A stretch of 64,000 bases of DNA from a bacterium. Lineage in GTDB: Bacteria; Cyanobacteriota; Vampirovibrionia; Gastranaerophilales; Gastranaerophilaceae. Made by a program: the position numbers and the translations under genes. The stretch is taken from NCBI GenBank assembly GCA_017652265.1, contig JAGCBH010000029.1, forward strand, positions 1-64,000, in the 5' to 3' direction. Shown here piece by piece: positions 17,188 through 25,952 of this stretch (within the stretch, counting starts at the first letter, position 1; the number at the start of each line of letters is the position of its first letter). Under the pieces are notes generated by a model. It searched no databases and was not told the origin of the DNA. It worked only from the letters and a program-made list of their open reading frames with translations.

Positions 17188-18941
17188 CAAAAAGATTAAA
17201 AGAACACGACGTTGAACACTTTTTTATGGTTTCAGGCGGCGGTGCTATGCATCTTAACGACAGTTTGGGGCATGTAATTCCTTATACTGCAAATCATCAT
17301 GAGCAAGCCTCATCATTCTGCGCAGAGGGTTATGCTCGTTTGAACCAAAAACTTGCGGTTGTTAATGTTACAACAGGCCCGGGCGGATTAAACTGTCTAA
17401 ACGGTTTATTCGGACAATGGACCGACAGTGTTCCTGTTTTATACATTTCAGGGCAGGTAAAATATTCAACCACAATGTCATCATGCAAAGATATTCCTCT
17501 CCGCCAGTTTGGCGATCAGGAAGTTGATATTATTTCTGTTGTAAAGTCCCTCACAAAATACGCAAAAATGGTTACAGAGCCGAATGAAATCAAATACCAT
17601 ATTGATAGAGCCATATATGAAGCAACACACGACAGGAAAGGCCCTGTTTGGCTTGATATTCCTATGAATATCCAAGGGGCAATAATTGATGAGGATGAGT
17701 TGATTGAATTTACGGCAAATAAAGAATCAAAAAGTGATATAGGTAATATTGATTTAGTAATTAATAAACTCAAATATGCCAAACGTCCTTTAATAGTCGC
17801 GGGTAACGGCATTCATTTATCGGAAACGGAAAATATATTTTTAAAAATGCTTGAGACTTCTGATATTCCCGTTGTCACAACATTTAACGGCGTTGATTTA
17901 CTTCCGACTGACCATAAAAATTTCTGCGGAAGAATCGGTACGGTGGGGCAAAGGGCAGGTAATTTTACTTTGCAAAATGCCGATGTGATTTTATTTTTGG
18001 GTACACGCAACAATATTCGTCAGGTCAGTTATAATTGGGAAAATTTTGCTAAAAATGCCTATAAAATTGTTGTTGATATTGATAAATCAGAACTTGATAA
18101 ACCGACAATTATTCCGGATTTTAAAATTAACGCTGATTTGGCTGAATTTCTGCCGAAACTGGCAGAAAAAGTTGTTGATGTTAATGTTTCTGAAAAGTGG
18201 CTTGAATTTTCTAAAAATCTTGTTAAAAAATACGATTTTGAACATACGACAGAATATCATTCAAATAATGGCATAATTAATGTTTACGACTTTGTTCATA
18301 CCCTAACGGAATGTTTGAAAGAAAATGATATTATGGTTTGCACAAATGGTTCGGCTTGTGTATGTTCTCATCAAACAGGTATTATCAAAAATGACCAGAG
18401 AGTATTTTGGAATTCCGGTGATGCTTCAATGGGCTATGGTTTACCTGCTTCAATTGGTGCCTATTTTGCCGCTCAAAACAGACACGTTATATGTCTTGAA
18501 GGTGACGGCTCTATTATGATGAATATTCAAGAGTTGCAGACAATAAGTCATAATAAACTGCCAATAAAAATATTTGTTATAAACAACGCCGGATATTCTT
18601 CTATACGCCAGACACAAAGAAACTTCTTTAACGGGCATATGACAGGCTCAGGTGCAGATTCAGGTGTAAGTGTTCCTGATTTTGTAAAAGTCGGGGAAGC
18701 ATTTGGTATAAAATCGATTAGAATTTCTAATCCGCAAACTATGCAGAGTGAAATTCGCGAAGTATTAAAACAAAATCAGCCGATTTTGTGCGAAGTAATA
18801 ACGGAAAAAGAATATGCCTTTTCACCGAAGCTTTCAGCCAAAAAACTTGATGACGGAACAATGATTTCACCATCATTAGAAGATATGTTTCCGTTTTTAC
18901 CAAGGGATGAATTTATGGCTAACACAATAAAAGAGCAATAA
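17157..18941 (+). CDS. Thiamine-diphosphate enzyme of the acetolactate-synthase family
   Basis: A 594-residue three-domain ThDP enzyme. The catalytic Glu is in NHHEQASSFCAEGYAR, the ThDP-Mg motif runs from EGDGSIMMNIQEL to INNAGYSSIRQ, and a middle Rossmann domain lies between. Related enzymes are acetolactate synthase, glyoxylate carboligase and YerE, which adds a two-carbon acetyl unit from pyruvate to a CDP-3,6-dideoxy-4-ketohexose. Co-transcription with rfbFGH makes a YerE-like C-C ligase the most attractive role, but this is inference; decarboxylases share the fold. The start at 17157 has an AGGGGA RBS inside the HAD gene. Confidence 0.85.
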   Translation: MSKIKLSDYIAKRLKEHDVEHFFMVSGGGAMHLNDSLGHVIPYTANHHEQASSFCAEGYARLNQKLAVVNVTTGPGGLNCLNGLFGQWTDSVPVLYISGQVKYSTTMSSCKDIPLRQFGDQEVDIISVVKSLTKYAKMVTEPNEIKYHIDRAIYEATHDRKGPVWLDIPMNIQGAIIDEDELIEFTANKESKSDIGNIDLVINKLKYAKRPLIVAGNGIHLSETENIFLKMLETSDIPVVTTFNGVDLLPTDHKNFCGRIGTVGQRAGNFTLQNADVILFLGTRNNIRQVSYNWENFAKNAYKIVVDIDKSELDKPTIIPDFKINADLAEFLPKLAEKVVDVNVSEKWLEFSKNLVKKYDFEHTTEYHSNNGIINVYDFVHTLTECLKENDIMVCTNGSACVCSHQTGIIKNDQRVFWNSGDASMGYGLPASIGAYFAAQNRHVICLEGDGSIMMNIQELQTISHNKLPIKIFVINNAGYSSIRQTQRNFFNGHMTGSGADSGVSVPDFVKVGEAFGIKSIRISNPQTMQSEIREVLKQNQPILCEVITEKEYAFSPKLSAKKLDDGTMISPSLEDMFPFLPRDEFMANTIKEQ

Positions 18942-18981
18942 ATCTATGTTTGTGCTAGTATTTTATTAGGATTAATCAAAG

Positions 18982-20766
18982 ATGCTTAAGAAATATATAG
19001 ACTTATTAAAAGAACAACGCTTTATTAAAAATTATTTACTTATGTGGCCGTACATCAAGCCTGTTTGGCCAAGAGCTTTGATGTCTATGTTAATATGTAT
19101 TCCTATCGGTTCGCTTGATGCTGTTATAGCACTTGCCCTGAAACCTTATATGGATTTGGTTATGGTTGAAAAAACCGTTGCATCTCCGTGGTACATACCG
19201 CTTGGTATTGTTGCATTTACATCAATTCAGGGTTCATTGAAATATATTTCAGCATATTTGTCCACTTGGGTTGGCGGAAAAATCACAAACAGCCTTAAAT
19301 TTGATATGTTCCAAAAAATTCTTACCCTGCCTACATCATTTTTTGATAAAAAGAAATCAGGTGATGTTGTATTCCAATTTAACAATATGGCCGATATGGC
19401 GTGTTCGGGTTTGCTTGATAATTTAAGTGTATTTACCCAAAGAATTTTCTCATCACTATCTTTAATATGTGTATTATTTTATAACTCCTGGCAATTGGCT
19501 TTGGTATCGGTTTTCGTTTTGGGACTTGCCTTTGCACCGGCAGCAAAGCTGCGTAAGAGAATAAAAAGTGTAATGGATAAAACAGTTATGGCAGATTCAG
19601 CTATTATTACCGCCTATAACGAAGTATTTGCCGGTAACAAGACCATAACCTCATTTAATCTGGCTAAGGTTGAAACCTTTAAATTTAAAGATATTCTTAA
19701 ACACGTATTTAATTTGAGAATTAAGATGGTTCAAAGAACTCAATGGCTTTCACCTATGATGCACGTAATCGTATCTGTCGGTATAGCTGCGGCAATTGGT
19801 TATGGCAGCCATTTGATTTTAACAGGAGCAATTACGGCTGGTAATTTTGTATCATTTATAACTGCTTTGATATTACTATATACCCCTGTTAAAAATATCG
19901 GGACAAACCTTAATGCAGTTCAGTTTTCGTTCTTTGCTATTGAAAAAATATTTGCAAAATTGAATATTGTACCTTCAATAAGGGATAAAGAGAATGCTAT
20001 TAAATTACAACTTGGTTCTCATAATGTAATTGAGTTCAGAGATGTAAGTTTTCATTATATTGCCAATACCCCTGTTTTGAAAAATATAAATTTAAAAGTT
20101 CATGAAGGACAAACCATTGCGCTTGTCGGTAATTCAGGAGGCGGTAAAACAACTATAGTTAACCTTTTACCGAGATTTTATGACGTTAAAGCAGGTGCAA
20201 TTACTATAAATGATATTGATATAAGAGACTATACGCTTCACTCATTGCGTCAAAATATTGCGGTAGTATTTCAGGATAATTTCCTGTTTAACGGAACAAT
20301 TAAAGAAAATATTATGCTGGGTAATGAACACGCAACTGAAGAACAGCTCAATACTGCAATAAGAATGGCATATTTGGATGAATTTATTTCAACGTTAAAA
20401 GATGGTTTGGATACTCAGATAGGTGAACGCGGAATAATGCTTTCAGGCGGGCAAAAACAACGTGTTGCAATTGCAAGAGCATTTTTAAAGAATGCACCTA
20501 TTATCATACTTGATGAAGCGACATCTGCACTCGACAACAAAGCAGAAGCAATCGTTCAGAAAGCTATTGATAACCTTATGCAGGATAAAACGGTATTTGT
20601 TATTGCACACAGGCTTTCAACCGTACAAAATGCCGATAAGATAGTCGTTATTAATCAGGGCGAAATTGCCGAAAGTGGAACGCATGAGGAGCTTATGAAG
20701 ATAGAAAACGGAGCTTACCAAACATTATATAATATGCAGTTTAAAAAGCAGGAAGCACCGGTTTAA
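18982..20766 (+). CDS. MsbA-type ABC exporter half-transporter 1
   Basis: A 594-residue ABC exporter with an N-terminal six-helix membrane domain (about 30-320) and a C-terminal ATPase. Walker A is GNSGGGKTTIV, signature LSGGQKQRVAIARA, Walker B IIILDEATSALD, and switch His VIAHRLSTVQNADK. Sequence and length fit the MsbA/lipid-flippase group rather than peptide or drug exporters, and the location right after nucleotide-sugar genes suggests export of a lipid-linked glycan or lipid A. It is followed 30 bp later by a close paralogue, so the two may form a heterodimer. Confidence 0.9.
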   Translation: MLKKYIDLLKEQRFIKNYLLMWPYIKPVWPRALMSMLICIPIGSLDAVIALALKPYMDLVMVEKTVASPWYIPLGIVAFTSIQGSLKYISAYLSTWVGGKITNSLKFDMFQKILTLPTSFFDKKKSGDVVFQFNNMADMACSGLLDNLSVFTQRIFSSLSLICVLFYNSWQLALVSVFVLGLAFAPAAKLRKRIKSVMDKTVMADSAIITAYNEVFAGNKTITSFNLAKVETFKFKDILKHVFNLRIKMVQRTQWLSPMMHVIVSVGIAAAIGYGSHLILTGAITAGNFVSFITALILLYTPVKNIGTNLNAVQFSFFAIEKIFAKLNIVPSIRDKENAIKLQLGSHNVIEFRDVSFHYIANTPVLKNINLKVHEGQTIALVGNSGGGKTTIVNLLPRFYDVKAGAITINDIDIRDYTLHSLRQNIAVVFQDNFLFNGTIKENIMLGNEHATEEQLNTAIRMAYLDEFISTLKDGLDTQIGERGIMLSGGQKQRVAIARAFLKNAPIIILDEATSALDNKAEAIVQKAIDNLMQDKTVFVIAHRLSTVQNADKIVVINQGEIAESGTHEELMKIENGAYQTLYNMQFKKQEAPV

Positions 20767-20796
20767 TAAATAACTTCGGAAAGGGATTAGGGAAAT

Positions 20797-22626
20797 ATGA
20801 AACTCAGCGAAACAAGTGCAAAAAATTCTTTCAGGTACAGTTGGCTTTTACAGCGCGCATTTCCTTTTATAAAACCCGTACTGACAAGAGCAATACTAGG
20901 TGTTCTTGTTGCAATTCCTGTCGGTGCTCTTGATGGTGTTGTTGCACTTGCTCTTAAACCGTATATGGACTATGTTGTAGGTCAAAAAGACCTTATTTTT
21001 ACCATGTTTGGCAGCACTCACACAATATCCTGTTCAACTTTAGCATTAATAATACCTTTTGCAGTAATATTTTTTGCAGTATTTCAGGGGGTATTACGTT
21101 ACCTTAACGGTTATCTGACAGACTGGACAAGCCAAAAGATTACTAACGCAATTAAAATCGCTTTGTTTAACAGATTAGTTTATATGGATACCGCATTTTT
21201 TGATGAAAACCCTTCAGGCTCAATTATAACAAGATATTTAACCGATCCCGATACCGCATCTAAGAATCTTGTTAACTCTTTGAAGAATATTATAACAGGT
21301 GTTTTTGGTGCTTTGAGTTTAATTTGCGTTATGCTGTACAGTTCCTGGAGACTTGCAATAATCGGTGTTGTAGTTTTATGTATTGCATTTGTACCTGTTG
21401 CACTCATCAGAAAGCGAATTAAACGCACATCTAACAAAAATATGGTTATTGATGGCAACATCACGACCAATTTCAATGAAACATATTCGGGTAACCGCGT
21501 TATGCGCGCTTACGGTTTAGAAAACAGACAAAAAGAAATCTTCAAAGAAAATATAATTAATTCATTCAACAACAATATGTCACTGGTTAAACGTGCGGGG
21601 TGGATGTCGCCTCTTATGTATTTGATTGCATCATTCGGTATAGCAATAGTTCTTTGGTACGGAACCCACCTTATAACATCAGGTATAATGACAGCGGGAA
21701 GTTTCGCATCATTTGTAACTTCTTTGCTTTTACTATATAAACCTGTTAAAACGTTAGGCAAAACGCTTACTGATTTGCAGAATATATTTGTTGCACTGGG
21801 CAGAGTGTTTGAACTGTTTGATATAGAACCTGAATTAAAAGACACACCTACTGCAATTAAATTGAGTGGTTTAAATGACAGCATATCCTTTAACAATGTA
21901 TATTTTGAATACCAAAAAGGACATCCGGTTATCAAAAATCTTAATCTTTTTGTGAACAAAGGCGAAACAATTGCAATTGTAGGAAATTCAGGCGGCGGAA
22001 AATCAACAATAGTAAATCTTATAGCAAGATTTTACGATGTAACGGCGGGATCTGTCTGTATTGATAATATAGATATAAGAAACTATACTCTTAAAAGTTT
22101 GAGAAGTAATATTTCATTCGTTTTTCAGGATAATTTTTTGTTTTCCGGTACTATCCGAGAAAATATTCTGATGGGTAATCCGTCTGCAACAACTGAAGAA
22201 CTTTTTGAGGTCGTAAAAGCTGCACATCTGGAAGAAATGCTTGATGAACTGCCTGATGGTATTGATACTGTTATTGGTGAGCGAGGAACATCTTTATCCG
22301 GCGGTCAGCGCCAGCGTGTTGCTATTGCAAGAGCAATGATTAAAAAAGCTCCGGTAGTTATACTGGATGAAGCCACTTCGGCACTTGACAACAAATCTGA
22401 AGCTGTTGTTCAAAAGGCTCTTGATAACCTTATGAAAAACAGAACTGTTTTTGTTATTGCTCACAGGTTATCAACAATACAAAACGCAGACAGAATTGCC
22501 GTTATTAATGAAGGTGAACTTGTTGAACTGGGTACTCATGATGAACTGATGAAATTGTCTGACGGCCAGTATAAAGCACTCTACACAATGCAATTCAAAA
22601 ATCAGGAACCCGCTGTTGTGAATTAG
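20797..22626 (+). CDS. MsbA-type ABC exporter half-transporter 2
   Basis: A 609-residue paralogue of the preceding gene, similar from end to end (shared KPYMD, SFASFVTSLLLLYKPVK-like and ATPase segments). Walker A GNSGGGKSTIV, signature LSGGQRQRVAIARA, Walker B VVILDEATSALD and VIAHRLSTIQ are all intact, so both members of the pair should hydrolyse ATP. It differs mainly in the N-terminal 30 residues and an insertion near the first periplasmic loop (QKDLIFTMFGSTHTISC). It starts 30 bp after its twin with an AAAGGGAT RBS and ends the plus-strand cluster, converging on the minus-strand gene at 22654. Confidence 0.9.
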   Translation: MKLSETSAKNSFRYSWLLQRAFPFIKPVLTRAILGVLVAIPVGALDGVVALALKPYMDYVVGQKDLIFTMFGSTHTISCSTLALIIPFAVIFFAVFQGVLRYLNGYLTDWTSQKITNAIKIALFNRLVYMDTAFFDENPSGSIITRYLTDPDTASKNLVNSLKNIITGVFGALSLICVMLYSSWRLAIIGVVVLCIAFVPVALIRKRIKRTSNKNMVIDGNITTNFNETYSGNRVMRAYGLENRQKEIFKENIINSFNNNMSLVKRAGWMSPLMYLIASFGIAIVLWYGTHLITSGIMTAGSFASFVTSLLLLYKPVKTLGKTLTDLQNIFVALGRVFELFDIEPELKDTPTAIKLSGLNDSISFNNVYFEYQKGHPVIKNLNLFVNKGETIAIVGNSGGGKSTIVNLIARFYDVTAGSVCIDNIDIRNYTLKSLRSNISFVFQDNFLFSGTIRENILMGNPSATTEELFEVVKAAHLEEMLDELPDGIDTVIGERGTSLSGGQRQRVAIARAMIKKAPVVILDEATSALDNKSEAVVQKALDNLMKNRTVFVIAHRLSTIQNADRIAVINEGELVELGTHDELMKLSDGQYKALYTMQFKNQEPAVVN

Positions 22627-22653
22627 AGGTAAGCAACATCAAGCGAGATATGC

Positions 22654-23859
22654 TTATGAGCCTCCGCTTCCGTTTCCATTGCCAAGAAAATTTGATGTTC
22701 GTGGTACAAATGACATATTTTCATTTGTGAAGCTTCGGCTGTTGATTCCAAGTGTATTTTGTTGACTGAGATTATTAATTAATCTGTTACGATTTCTGTT
22801 AGCTCTCCGTGTGTTTCCATGCGTAATTCTTCTTTCATATTTTGCTTGATCTTTTTGAAGACTTTCCATTTCCTTTTCTTCGTCTTCTTTCATTTTATCA
22901 AGTCTTTTCTGCTGTTTTTCAATTTCAGTCTTAAGTTTTGGTAATTCTTTGAAATCGTTTTCAAGTTTGGTTTTCTTTTCGTCAAGTGAATCACGACTTT
23001 TTTGGGTTTGCTCTTTTTGCTTAGATAAACGCTTTTGTTCTGCCTCTTTTTGCGTTTTTTGTTGTTCTTTTTGGGTTTTATTATTTTCTGCTTGAGTTTT
23101 TTGTTCGGTCAACTCTTGTATTTGACTATCATTAGAACCATTATTGTTGGAAGCCTGAAGTGAAGCAATTTGAGTTTCTAAAGATGATATTTGAATACCT
23201 AAACTATCAATATCTGTACCAAGCTGGGTAATTTCACCATCTAAAGTTGTAATTTGTTGACCAAGTGACTCAATAGTGCTATCTGCTTGTGCGATACTGC
23301 TTACATAATTTTGATAATTAGTATTATAATCATTTTCTATTGTTGTTGCCGTATTTGTAGCACTTGTAATAGCGCTTTGCAAAGCTGATGATGTTGTCGC
23401 ACTTTGCATAGCGGATATTGCAGCCTGGCTTGTAGATTGTTCTGTTGTTGCACCGCCCCCGGTTGCATCTCCGCCCTTATTTGTAGCAGAACCAAAAATA
23501 TTTGCAGCTTGAGTTAATGCTGATATAGAAGTATTAATAATAGACGATGTTGAATTATTATTGTTTGTATTTGTTGTACTTGAGCTTGATGATGAACTGC
23601 TTGAACCGCTGTTTTTATGGCAAGCTAAGAAATCATTAATATCAGGATATTGTTGTTGCAATGAAGGAGTACTGTAGTAAATATTACGCAGGTTCATTTC
23701 CTGCTCAGGTGTCAGAGCATTTTTAGTACGATTACCGCCGTATACACTGCTGTTAGCATTACTTGATGAAGAACTTGATGTACAAGAACTGTAAATGCTG
23801 CTGGCGGTGCCAACGACTAATTGACCTAATTGTATCAATTGGTTAAAATCTAAACCCAT
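22654..23859 (-). CDS. Ser-rich coiled-coil protein of the ATACTTTAT regulon
   Basis: Function unknown. From the start at 23859 (purine-rich AGAGAGAG before ATG; the longer frame to 23919 would begin inside the promoter) the protein has 401 residues. It opens with MGLDFNQLIQLGQLVVGTA, has a Ser/Asn/Thr-rich low-complexity region to about 210, a long heptad coiled coil (about 210-360) rich in Gln/Lys/Glu, and a basic Arg/Asn-rich then Gly/Ser tail. No signal peptide of the usual kind. The upstream region has the complete ATACTTTAT promoter architecture. Extended rod-like shape suggests a surface or secreted structural role. Confidence 0.8.
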   Translation of the reverse strand: MGLDFNQLIQLGQLVVGTASSIYSSCTSSSSSSNANSSVYGGNRTKNALTPEQEMNLRNIYYSTPSLQQQYPDINDFLACHKNSGSSSSSSSSSTTNTNNNNSTSSIINTSISALTQAANIFGSATNKGGDATGGGATTEQSTSQAAISAMQSATTSSALQSAITSATNTATTIENDYNTNYQNYVSSIAQADSTIESLGQQITTLDGEITQLGTDIDSLGIQISSLETQIASLQASNNNGSNDSQIQELTEQKTQAENNKTQKEQQKTQKEAEQKRLSKQKEQTQKSRDSLDEKKTKLENDFKELPKLKTEIEKQQKRLDKMKEDEEKEMESLQKDQAKYERRITHGNTRRANRNRNRLINNLSQQNTLGINSRSFTNENMSFVPRTSNFLGNGNGSGGS

Positions 23860-23889
23860 GATATACTCTCTCTTTTGTACTCTAAATAT

Positions 23890-23950
23890 ATAAAGTATAT
23901 AAATAAGGGCAAATTTCACATGTTACGGAAATTGTTACAATACTTTACAT
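23890..23950 (-). promoter_or_regulatory. ATACTTTAT-class promoter of the gene at 22654
   Basis: On the minus strand: heptamers ATGTAAA (23950-23944) and TTGTAAC (23940-23934), starts 10 bp apart, then 35 bp, then ATACTTTAT (23898-23890), with GAAATT ending 13 bp before the box. The box is 30 bp from the ATG at 23859. Confidence 0.7.
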
Positions 23951-23951
23951 A

Positions 23952-24236
23952 TTATTTTCTGTTAAAGAATGCGGTCAAAAATGCATCTAAAAGTTCTTTT
24001 AAAAAATCTATAATTGAAAATTTAACATTAACTTCAATTTCTTTTTCAAACATATTGGAAGTGCCAAATGTATCAAGAATATTGTCATCAAAAAGATTTT
24101 TTGTATCTTTTTGTCCTTTTTTTCTTCTTCTGCCTCTTCCCATATAGCCCAAATTACCGGCTCCGCCGTCATTTTGCATGCTGGCTGCCGCTTTTATTAC
24201 CGGTTGTGATGAAAGTATATTTGCATCAAAACTCAT
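23952..24236 (-). CDS. Small hypothetical protein of the ATACTTTAT regulon
   Basis: A 94-residue protein of unknown function. The start MSFDANILSSQPVIKAAAS at 24236 is preferred over 24251 because GAGG lies about 10 bases before it. The middle is Gly/Arg/Lys-rich (GYMGRGRRRKKGQK) and the C-terminus is an amphipathic/hydrophobic helix (FSIIDFLKELLDAFLTAFF) that could insert into or lie on a membrane. It lies directly upstream of the coiled-coil gene on the same strand but has its own ATACTTTAT promoter, so the two are probably separately transcribed members of one regulon. Confidence 0.7.
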   Translation of the reverse strand: MSFDANILSSQPVIKAAASMQNDGGAGNLGYMGRGRRRKKGQKDTKNLFDDNILDTFGTSNMFEKEIEVNVKFSIIDFLKELLDAFLTAFFNRK

Positions 24237-24269
24237 AACTTTTTTCCTCAATTAGTTCCCTGTATATAT

Positions 24270-24322
24270 ATAAAGTATATTCTGTACAAAAAATTGTTAC
24301 ATTTTATAATGCGAATTTACAA
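24270..24322 (-). promoter_or_regulatory. ATACTTTAT-class promoter of the gene at 23952
   Basis: On the minus strand: ATACTTTAT (24278-24270) preceded by ACAATT with 13 bp between. The upstream heptamers are less regular here than at the other six sites: TTGTAAA at 24322-24316 and ATGTAAC at 24302-24296, 20 bp apart instead of 10. The box is 34 bp from the ATG. Confidence 0.6.
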
Positions 24323-24423
24323 TTCTTAATAATTAATAATTTAACATTTAAATCGGGAGTATAATGTAAATTAAGCTATTTAACTCATATTTATGGGATT
24401 AAGTTGGAATAAAGGAGTATTTA

Positions 24424-24975
24424 ATGAGAATTTATCCGGTAAATAATGTGCCGTCAGGCTCTTTGCAACCGACTACTGAGCAAAATTTCGGCGGTATATG
24501 GATGCGCCACAGCAAATATTATATTAACAACACAAATTATTGTGCTGGAGTTTTCCATAGTTACAAAGACGGTAAGCATCTGACAGTATTCAGAGACCGA
24601 TTAGGAAGGACTCTTAAAGAAAAGGGAAGCTGCGGCCTCACAAAAAAAGAAGGAAAGCAAATTTGGGAATTTTTATTTGAAAATAATGAAACTATGAACG
24701 GATACTTGGCTCTTAAAAAATTACGCGGTTTTATACTCCAAAAAACATATAAAAATGACAAGGGTATCCTGTATATGGAAAAAGAAGATTCCGCACTCAT
24801 TACTTCTGCTAAAGAAAAACTGAATTTATCCGTAATTAATAAAAAAATTGAAGAATTTGAACGCAAGAATAACTTATTACCAAAACCTCAACCGGAACCT
24901 TTTATAAAGAGAAAACGTATTACAACACCTGACGAACTTCTTGATCAAATCTACAATAAGGGCCCTGTGTATTAA
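24424..24975 (+). CDS. Hypothetical protein with N-terminal NFGG motif
   Basis: A 183-residue protein, not recognised. It begins MRIYPVNNVPSGSLQPTTEQ and then NFGGIW, the short polar leader plus F/G motif seen in several other proteins of the window. The rest is a compact alpha/beta-looking, basic domain with three cysteines and a Pro/Lys-rich linker before the C-terminus (KPQPEPFIKRKR). No signal peptide or membrane segment. RBS AAAGGAG is well placed. A TATAAT box is at 24360-24365 without a good -35. It is divergent from the gene at 23952. Confidence 0.75.
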   Translation: MRIYPVNNVPSGSLQPTTEQNFGGIWMRHSKYYINNTNYCAGVFHSYKDGKHLTVFRDRLGRTLKEKGSCGLTKKEGKQIWEFLFENNETMNGYLALKKLRGFILQKTYKNDKGILYMEKEDSALITSAKEKLNLSVINKKIEEFERKNNLLPKPQPEPFIKRKRITTPDELLDQIYNKGPVY

Positions 24976-25008
24976 GGTGTAATTTATTTTTGCTTTGTAT
25001 AAATTCGT

Positions 25009-25037
25009 AAAAAAAACCTCACAAAATATGTGAGGTG
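25009..25037 (-). terminator. Strong intrinsic terminator, minus direction
   Basis: ACCTCACA (25016-25023) and TGTGAGGT (25029-25036) form a perfect 8-bp stem with a 5-base loop. On the minus strand it is followed by an unbroken run of eight T (25016-25009). It ends either transcripts from the protease gene at 25147 or a short transcript from the promoter at 25084-25144. Confidence 0.85.
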
Positions 25038-25076
25038 TAATCTTTAGTGAATAGGAATAAGGAATATTTTCTCTCT
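25016..25076 (-). ncRNA. Possible small RNA or decayed gene between promoter and terminator
   Basis: An ATACTTTAT-class promoter (box 25092-25084) is followed on the minus strand by about 50-70 bp with no start codon, then the strong terminator at 25009-25037. Transcription would yield a short RNA of roughly 60 nt beginning with a purine-rich CGAGAGAGAAAA segment like that preceding start codons of other members of this regulon. It could be a real small RNA, or the leader of a gene since lost. Exact ends are not determinable from sequence. Confidence 0.4.
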
Positions 25077-25083
25077 CGTATAT

Positions 25084-25144
25084 ATAAAGTATATAAAGCA
25101 TGTCCAATTTTAGATTTTAATTATTTTGTTACAAATCTTTACAA
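25084..25144 (-). promoter_or_regulatory. ATACTTTAT-class promoter with no gene behind it
   Basis: On the minus strand: TTGTAAA (25144-25138) and TTGTAAC (25134-25128), starts 10 bp apart, 35 bp, then ATACTTTAT (25092-25084), with AAAATT 13 bp before the box. One of the most perfect sites in the window, but only a terminator follows it. Confidence 0.65.
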
Positions 25145-25146
25145 AG

Positions 25147-25803
25147 TTATTTTTGGTTATTTATGGCAAGCATTCTTTTGGCTTCATTTATAGGAATTGC
25201 AAACCCTATCCCTATATTTGAAATATTGTTATCAGGATTATAAATTGCCTGATTTATTCCGATAACTTCGCCTGATGTATTAATCAAAGGACCTCCGGAG
25301 CACCCGGGATTTATTGCCGCATCTGTTTGAATACGGCCTTTTGCATAGTCGATTCTTGAAACTATTCCCTGTGTTAACGTACCTGAAAAACCGAACGGGT
25401 TGCCAATTGTTAAAACTTTTTGGCCGATTTTTACATCATCGGAGTCTCCAAGTTTTATTGTTTGTAATTTAACAGAAGGTTCAATTTTTATCAGCGCCAA
25501 ATCTTTGTTATGAGGAGATTTTGTCAGCACTTTTGCCTTATAAACCTTGCCGTCTGAGGTTGTAACTTCAATATCCTTTGTTTTTTCAACAACATGCGCA
25601 CCCGTAATAATTGTTCCGTTTTCATCAATTATGCAGCCCGTTCCTGCCGAAAAACCGTTTTTCATAACGCCGTCAATTGTAACAATTGCGGGATTAACTC
25701 TTTCATACAAATTAATATAAATTTCCTCATCCTGCATATAGCCAAAGGCTGAAACTGCTGAAATAACCGACAAATATAATAAAGTTAATAAGTATTTATG
25801 CAT
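25147..25803 (-). CDS. Exported trypsin-like serine protease (HtrA/DegP catalytic domain only)
   Basis: A 218-residue chymotrypsin-fold protease. MHKYLLTLLYLSVISAVSA is a Sec signal peptide, so it acts in the periplasm or outside. The catalytic triad is visible: His in ITGAHVVE, Asp in HNKDLALIKI, Ser in NPGCSGGPLIN. The segment GNPFGFSGTLTQGIVS is typical of HtrA proteases, but the PDZ domains are missing, so substrate binding or oligomerisation must differ. The start at 25803 follows GGGG; the longer frame to 25830 would bury the signal peptide. It probably serves protein quality control or processing of surface proteins. Confidence 0.88.
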   Translation of the reverse strand: MHKYLLTLLYLSVISAVSAFGYMQDEEIYINLYERVNPAIVTIDGVMKNGFSAGTGCIIDENGTIITGAHVVEKTKDIEVTTSDGKVYKAKVLTKSPHNKDLALIKIEPSVKLQTIKLGDSDDVKIGQKVLTIGNPFGFSGTLTQGIVSRIDYAKGRIQTDAAINPGCSGGPLINTSGEVIGINQAIYNPDNNISNIGIGFAIPINEAKRMLAINNQK

Positions 25804-25881
25804 TAAAACCCCGTTTGATATTATTCTCACACGTTGTTTAAATTAAAAAATCAGGTATATTTATTAGTCCAAAATATATTC

Positions 25882-25910
25882 TTGTATTTATTAAAACTTT
25901 AAGGTATAAT
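25882..25910 (+). promoter_or_regulatory. Housekeeping-type promoter of the ycf23-like gene
   Basis: TTGTAT (25882-25887) and TATAAT (25905-25910) are separated by 17 bp, 43 bp before the ATG at 25953. Confidence 0.6.
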
Positions 25911-25952
25911 GATAGTGTAAAAAGTACATTTAATAAATCAGGAGAAATAAAA

